Assembly (NCBI GenBank): GCA_033837965.1
Contig: JAJLLM010000056.1
Coordinates: forward strand, 1-8,760
Length of the DNA: 8,760 nt
Source: Pseudazoarcus pumilus_A
Lineage (GTDB): Bacteria; Pseudomonadota; Gammaproteobacteria; Burkholderiales; Rhodocyclaceae
Direction of reading: 5' to 3'
Below the pieces are notes generated by a model. The model was not told the origin of the DNA. It ran no database searches and was given only the letters and a program-made list of their open reading frames with translations. Positions 5,388 through 8,760 of the stretch are shown piece by piece (the first letter of the stretch is position 1; each line of letters starts with the position of its first letter). The translations under genes and the position numbers were made by a program.

Positions 5388-7181
5388 ATGATTCCACGAT
5401 CCTTCATCCAGGATCTGCTCGCCCGGGTCGACATCGTCGATGTCATCGAGCGCTATCTGCCGCTGAAGAAAGGCGGCATCAACTACTTCGCCTGCTGCCC
5501 TTTCCACGGCGAAAAGACGCCATCGTTCTCGATCAGTCCGAGCAAACAGTTCTATCACTGCTTCGGCTGTGGCGTACACGGCAACGCCATCGGCTTCCTG
5601 ATGGAGTACAGCGGTCTGAGCTTTGTCGAAGCCGTGCGGGAACTGGCACAGCAGGTCGGACTGGAAGTCCCGCAGGAACAAGGCGATGCATCGCACGCCC
5701 AGCGCAGCGGCGAGCACGAGGCCCTGCTCACTGCGATGGACAAGGCCACCCAGTTCTACCGCGACCAGCTCAAGACCAGCCCCGAGGCCATTGCCTACCT
5801 CAAACGGCGCGGCCTGACCGGGGAGATCGCGGCACGCTTCGGCATCGGCTTTGCGCCGGCCGGGTGGCAGTCACTCGAAGCGGTGTTCCCGAACTATCAG
5901 GACAAGACCCTGCTCGACGCCGGGCTGGTCATCGTGAACGAGCAGGGCCGGCGCTACGACCGCTTTCGTGAACGCATCATGTTCCCGATCCAGGACCGTC
6001 GCGGCCGCGTCATCGCCTTTGGCGGCCGGGTGCTGGACTCGGGCGAACCCAAGTATCTGAACTCACCGGAAACCCCGCTGTTCGAGAAAGGGCGCGAGCT
6101 TTACGGCATCCGCCAGGCGATGCAGGCGATCCGCGACGACGGCTATGCGCTGGTGGTCGAGGGTTACATGGATGTCGTGGCGCTGGCGCAATTCGGCATC
6201 GGCAACGCGGTGGCCACCCTCGGTACGGCCACCACGCCGCACCACATCCAGTCGCTGCTGCGCTACGCCGACCGCATCGTGTTCTGCTTCGATGGCGACA
6301 AGGCCGGCCGCAAGGCCGCACGCCGCGCCCTGGAAAACTCGCTGGAGGCACTGCGCGACGATGCCACGCTGGCCTTCCTGTTCCTGCCGGAAGAACACGA
6401 CCCGGATTCCTTCGTGCGCAGCGAGGGCGCCGACGCGCTGCGCGAAGCCGCCCGCAACGCCACGCCGCTGGCAGGTTTCCTGCTGCGGGAGCTCTCAGCC
6501 GATTGCGACCTGGACACCGCCGAAGGGCGCGCGCGGCTGGTGCATGAGGCGCGACCGCTGGTGAGCCGCGTCGCCGCACCCTTGCTCAAGTTGCAACTCG
6601 TCAAGGCCGTAGCAGAGGCTGGCGGGCTGAATCAGGGAGAAGTCGAGCAGGCCTGGGGCATGCCGGCCTCGCACCGGACGACAGTGCAGCGCCACGACAC
6701 ACGCACCCCCCGAAACCCGCGCCCGGCGCGTGGCAAGCGACAGGCGCCGACCAGCCCGGCGGCCACCTTGCTGCGTCTGGTCCTGCAGCACCCAGCCTGG
6801 ATCGCGCGCATTCCGGTGGATCTGGTGCCCCACGGCGAGCCACAGGGACAGGCCCTGGCGGCGCTGTGCGACGCGGTGAGCATCGGCGAGCTGGAAACCG
6901 GCAAGGGACTGGCCCAGGTGGTGGAGCATTTCCGCGAATCGCCGCATTACGCAGTGCTGGCCGCGAGCGCCGCGGAGCTGGTTGGTACGGACTACGATGA
7001 TTCCGTGATCGAGCAGATGTTTGACGACACCCTCGACAGCCTTGCCGCCCGCAACATCGAACAGGAAATTCTCGCGCTCACCGCACGGGAGCGCGAACAG
7101 GGGCTCGATGCCGGCGAACGGCGCCGTCTCGCCGAACTGATTGCAGAGAAGCACCGAACCCGCAGTCCGGGCAAAGCGTGA
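5388..7181 (+). CDS. dnaG: DNA primase DnaG
   Basis: RNA primer synthesis at the replication fork, recruited by the helicase DnaB. The product has 597 residues (E. coli 581). Domains in order: a CHC2 zinc-binding domain with C37, H40, C58 and C61 (CCPFHGEKTPSF ... FYHCFGCG); the RNA polymerase core with FPIQDRRGRVIAFGGRVL; a TOPRIM fold with E258 (VVEGYMDVVAL) and D302/D304 (CFDGDKAGRKAA), each seven below the E. coli positions; an Arg/Pro/Thr-rich linker at about 429-456; and a C-terminal helicase-binding domain to the end. All metal-binding residues are present. The ATG at 5388 gives IPRSFIQDLLARVDIV, matching the family N-terminus. It lies 24 bp after yqeY, with no Shine-Dalgarno and a small GC hairpin in the gap. 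Weak initiation would agree with the low primase level described for the E. coli operon, though that is inference here. Confidence 0.97.
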   Translation: MIPRSFIQDLLARVDIVDVIERYLPLKKGGINYFACCPFHGEKTPSFSISPSKQFYHCFGCGVHGNAIGFLMEYSGLSFVEAVRELAQQVGLEVPQEQGDASHAQRSGEHEALLTAMDKATQFYRDQLKTSPEAIAYLKRRGLTGEIAARFGIGFAPAGWQSLEAVFPNYQDKTLLDAGLVIVNEQGRRYDRFRERIMFPIQDRRGRVIAFGGRVLDSGEPKYLNSPETPLFEKGRELYGIRQAMQAIRDDGYALVVEGYMDVVALAQFGIGNAVATLGTATTPHHIQSLLRYADRIVFCFDGDKAGRKAARRALENSLEALRDDATLAFLFLPEEHDPDSFVRSEGADALREAARNATPLAGFLLRELSADCDLDTAEGRARLVHEARPLVSRVAAPLLKLQLVKAVAEAGGLNQGEVEQAWGMPASHRTTVQRHDTRTPRNPRPARGKRQAPTSPAATLLRLVLQHPAWIARIPVDLVPHGEPQGQALAALCDAVSIGELETGKGLAQVVEHFRESPHYAVLAASAAELVGTDYDDSVIEQMFDDTLDSLAARNIEQEILALTAREREQGLDAGERRRLAELIAEKHRTRSPGKA

Positions 7182-7196
7182 CTTTTGTTCTATAAT
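7168..7196 (+). promoter_or_regulatory. Candidate internal promoter of rpoD
   Basis: A perfect TATAAT lies at 7191-7196, just after the dnaG stop, in the only AT-rich patch of this region. At 17-bp spacing the -35 position (7168-7173, CGGGCA) matches 3 of 6 and lies in the last dnaG codons. Transcription would start near 7203, about 38 bases before rpoD. It would supply sigma-70 independently of the rpsU promoter. The -10 is convincing; the rest is weak. Confidence 0.55.
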
Positions 7197-7240
7197 TAAC
7201 GGTTTCCTTCAAACCATCCAACCTCGATTCAAGGAGTGCC

Positions 7241-8760
7241 ATGGCCCGCGAAAATTCCAAGGGTTCTCGCAAGGACAGCCCCAAGGGACGCACCCCCCGA
7301 GCCAGGAAAAAGGCCGAGACTTCGGTCGAAAGCAATGCGGCCGCGGTGGCCGCGCTGGATCCGGAAATCCGTCGCACACAGCTCAAGGCGCTGATCGCCC
7401 TGGGCAAGGAGCGCGGCTACCTGACCTACGCCGAGATCAGCGACCACCTGCCCGACGACGTGGCCGATGCCGAGCAGATCGAGGGCATCATCGGCACCTT
7501 CAACAACATGGGCATCCAGGTGTTCGACGAGGCTCCGGCCGCCGAAGACCTGCTGATGTCCGACAACGTGCCGACCTCCGTGGACGAGGACACGGCCGAA
7601 GAGGAAGCCGAACAGGCGCTCTCCTCCGTCGACTCCGAATTCGGCCGCACCACCGACCCGGTGCGCATGTACATGCGCGAGATGGGCACGGTGGAACTGC
7701 TCACGCGGGAAGGCGAAATCGAGATCGCCAAACGTATCGAGGAAGGCCTCAAGCACATGGTACAGGCCATTTCCGCCTGCCCCAGCACCATCGCTGAAAT
7801 GCTCGACGCCGCCGCGCGCATCGAGAAGGAAGAGATGCGTATCGACGAGCTCATCGACGGGCTGGTCGAACCGCATTCGGGCGAGGACGAATCCTCCGAA
7901 GAGGAAGAGGACGACAGCGATCTCGACGACAGCGATGACAGCGATGACAGCGATTCGGACGACGACGCGGACGATGACGGCGACGACAGCGACTCCGACG
8001 ACGACTCCGACGAGAGCGAGGAAGACGACGAGGAAACCGCCGCCGAGAAGGAAGCCAGCGCCAACGCAGCCAACCTGCTGAAGCTCAAGACCGACTCGCT
8101 CGAGCGCTTCGTCGCCATCCGCGAGCTGCACGAGCGCCAGCAGAAGATCCTGTCGGCCGGCAAGGGCAAGACCGCCGAATACGAAGAACTGCAGCAGCAG
8201 ATCTCCGACATCCTGCTGACCATCCGCTTCACGGCCAAGACCATCGAACGCCTGTGCGATTCGGTGCGCCACATGGTCGACCAGGTGCGCGGTCACGAGC
8301 GCCAGATCCTGCGCCTGTGCGTGGATCGTGCGGGCATGCCGCGTCAGCACTTCATCAAGTCATTCCCCGGTCACGAAACCGATCTGGACTGGCTGAAGGG
8401 CGAGATCGCCATCGCCAAGAACTACGCCGACGGCCTCATGCGGGTGCATCCGGCGGTGCTCGAAGAGCAGCAGAAGCTCATCGACATGCAGACCAGCACG
8501 GGCATCTCGCTGAAGGACATCAAGGACATCAACCGTCAGATGTCCACCGGCGAAGCGAAGATGCGCCGCGCCAAGCGCGAGATGACCGAGGCCAACCTGC
8601 GTCTGGTGATCTCCATCGCCAAGAAGTACACCAACCGCGGCCTGCAGTTCCTCGACCTGATCCAGGAAGGCAACATCGGCCTGATGAAGGCGGTGGACAA
8701 GTTCGAATACCGTCGCGGCTACAAGTTCTCGACCTACGCCACCTGGTGGATCCGCCAGGC
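7241..8760 (+). CDS. rpoD: RNA polymerase primary sigma factor RpoD (sigma-70), 3' end outside window
   Basis: Primary sigma factor that directs RNA polymerase to housekeeping promoters. The frame is open from the ATG at 7241 to the window end (506 codons). The start is supported by AAGGAG at 7231-7236. Seen in order: a Lys/Arg/Ser-rich N-terminal tail (1-35); region 1.1 (about 45-105, IRRTQLKALIALGKERGYLTYAEI); region 1.2 (about 138-170, TDPVRMYMREMGTVELLTRE); the non-conserved region with an acidic Asp/Glu/Ser tract at 215-265; its conserved end (FIKSFPGHETDLDWL); and regions 2.1-2.4 from about 441 (MRRAKREMTEANLRLVISIA, DLIQEGNIGLMKAVDKF, FSTYATWWIRQ). The melting tryptophans are W502/W503; the E. 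coli pair is W433/W434, so this N-terminal part is about 69 residues longer. Regions 3 and 4 lie beyond the window. Last gene of the macromolecular-synthesis operon, 59 bp after dnaG. Confidence 0.97.
   Translation, partial: MARENSKGSRKDSPKGRTPRARKKAETSVESNAAAVAALDPEIRRTQLKALIALGKERGYLTYAEISDHLPDDVADAEQIEGIIGTFNNMGIQVFDEAPAAEDLLMSDNVPTSVDEDTAEEEAEQALSSVDSEFGRTTDPVRMYMREMGTVELLTREGEIEIAKRIEEGLKHMVQAISACPSTIAEMLDAAARIEKEEMRIDELIDGLVEPHSGEDESSEEEEDDSDLDDSDDSDDSDSDDDADDDGDDSDSDDDSDESEEDDEETAAEKEASANAANLLKLKTDSLERFVAIRELHERQQKILSAGKGKTAEYEELQQQISDILLTIRFTAKTIERLCDSVRHMVDQVRGHERQILRLCVDRAGMPRQHFIKSFPGHETDLDWLKGEIAIAKNYADGLMRVHPAVLEEQQKLIDMQTSTGISLKDIKDINRQMSTGEAKMRRAKREMTEANLRLVISIAKKYTNRGLQFLDLIQEGNIGLMKAVDKFEYRRGYKFSTYATWWIRQ
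7928..7954 (+). repeat. Three tandem 9-bp repeats in the acidic tract of rpoD
   Basis: GACAGCGAT (Asp-Ser-Asp) occurs three times without change at 7928-7936, 7937-7945 and 7946-7954. A fourth copy at 7913-7921 is set off by CTCGAC. Further GAC/AGC/TCC codons continue the low-complexity tract to about 8035. In-frame 9-bp units can expand or shrink by slippage without breaking the reading frame. Confidence 0.9.

Noticed and set aside
4911..5717. Minus-strand open frame of 268 codons over yqeY and the dnaG start
   Set aside because: It covers two well-supported plus-strand genes and has no recognisable domain.
6010..6579. Minus-strand open frame of 189 codons inside dnaG
   Set aside because: Arg/Pro/Ala-rich shadow translation of the TOPRIM region; no start signal or motif.
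7928..7954. Tandem repeats considered as a CRISPR or regulatory repeat array
   Set aside because: The units are 9 bp with no spacers and are in frame within rpoD, coding Asp-Ser-Asp; they are a coding low-complexity repeat.
7426..8274. Minus-strand open frame of 282 codons, extremely Ser-rich
   Set aside because: Another shadow of rpoD; the serine runs come from reading the acidic codons in a shifted antisense frame.
7229..8350. Minus-strand open frame of 373 codons across rpoD with a Val/Ile-rich 'membrane' stretch
   Set aside because: It is antisense to rpoD. The apparent hydrophobic segment is only the reverse complement of the GAC/GAT/AGC codons of the acidic tract.

Overview
This is a GC-rich, gene-dense chromosomal segment of a betaproteobacterium. 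I lean towards the Rhodocyclales (Azoarcus/Thauera/Zoogloea/Dechloromonas relatives). That placement rests on gene order, a small H-NS-family protein with a Lys/Ala-rich linker, and a sigma-70 with a long acidic insert; it is an inference from familiarity, not from a search. There is no sign of mobile elements, CRISPR, phage, tRNA or rRNA. All genes are recognisable core functions, and codon usage looks uniform.

Left part (1-2333, plus strand): the 3' part of an O6-alkylguanine-DNA alkyltransferase gene overlaps xerD by 4 bp. xerD is followed 25 bp later by ybaK (Cys-tRNA(Pro) deacylase), which is probably in the same transcript. After a 95-bp AT-richer gap with a candidate promoter comes an H-NS-family nucleoid protein gene with a strong Shine-Dalgarno.

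Middle part (2334-4461): a strong stem-loop with A and T tracts on either side lies between the H-NS gene and the convergent folB (dihydroneopterin aldolase, minus strand) and can stop transcription both ways. folB is divergent from plsY (acyl-phosphate glycerol-3-phosphate acyltransferase). plsY runs into the convergent tsaD (tRNA t6A synthesis), and their stop codons interlock.

Right part (4462-8760, plus strand): the macromolecular-synthesis operon rpsU - yqeY - dnaG - rpoD. A sigma-70 type promoter precedes rpsU, divergent from tsaD. An intrinsic terminator sits between rpsU and yqeY, which should let ribosomal protein S21 be made in excess over primase. dnaG has no visible ribosome-binding site. 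rpoD has its own -10 element and a strong Shine-Dalgarno, and it runs off the right end. The layout fits one transcript set that couples translation (S21), replication priming (DnaG) and transcription (sigma-70), with a terminator, a weak start and an internal promoter setting very different protein levels.

I see no new multi-gene system. The most distinctive item is the roughly 50-residue, almost pure Asp/Glu/Ser tract in sigma-70, partly built from tandem 9-bp DNA repeats.
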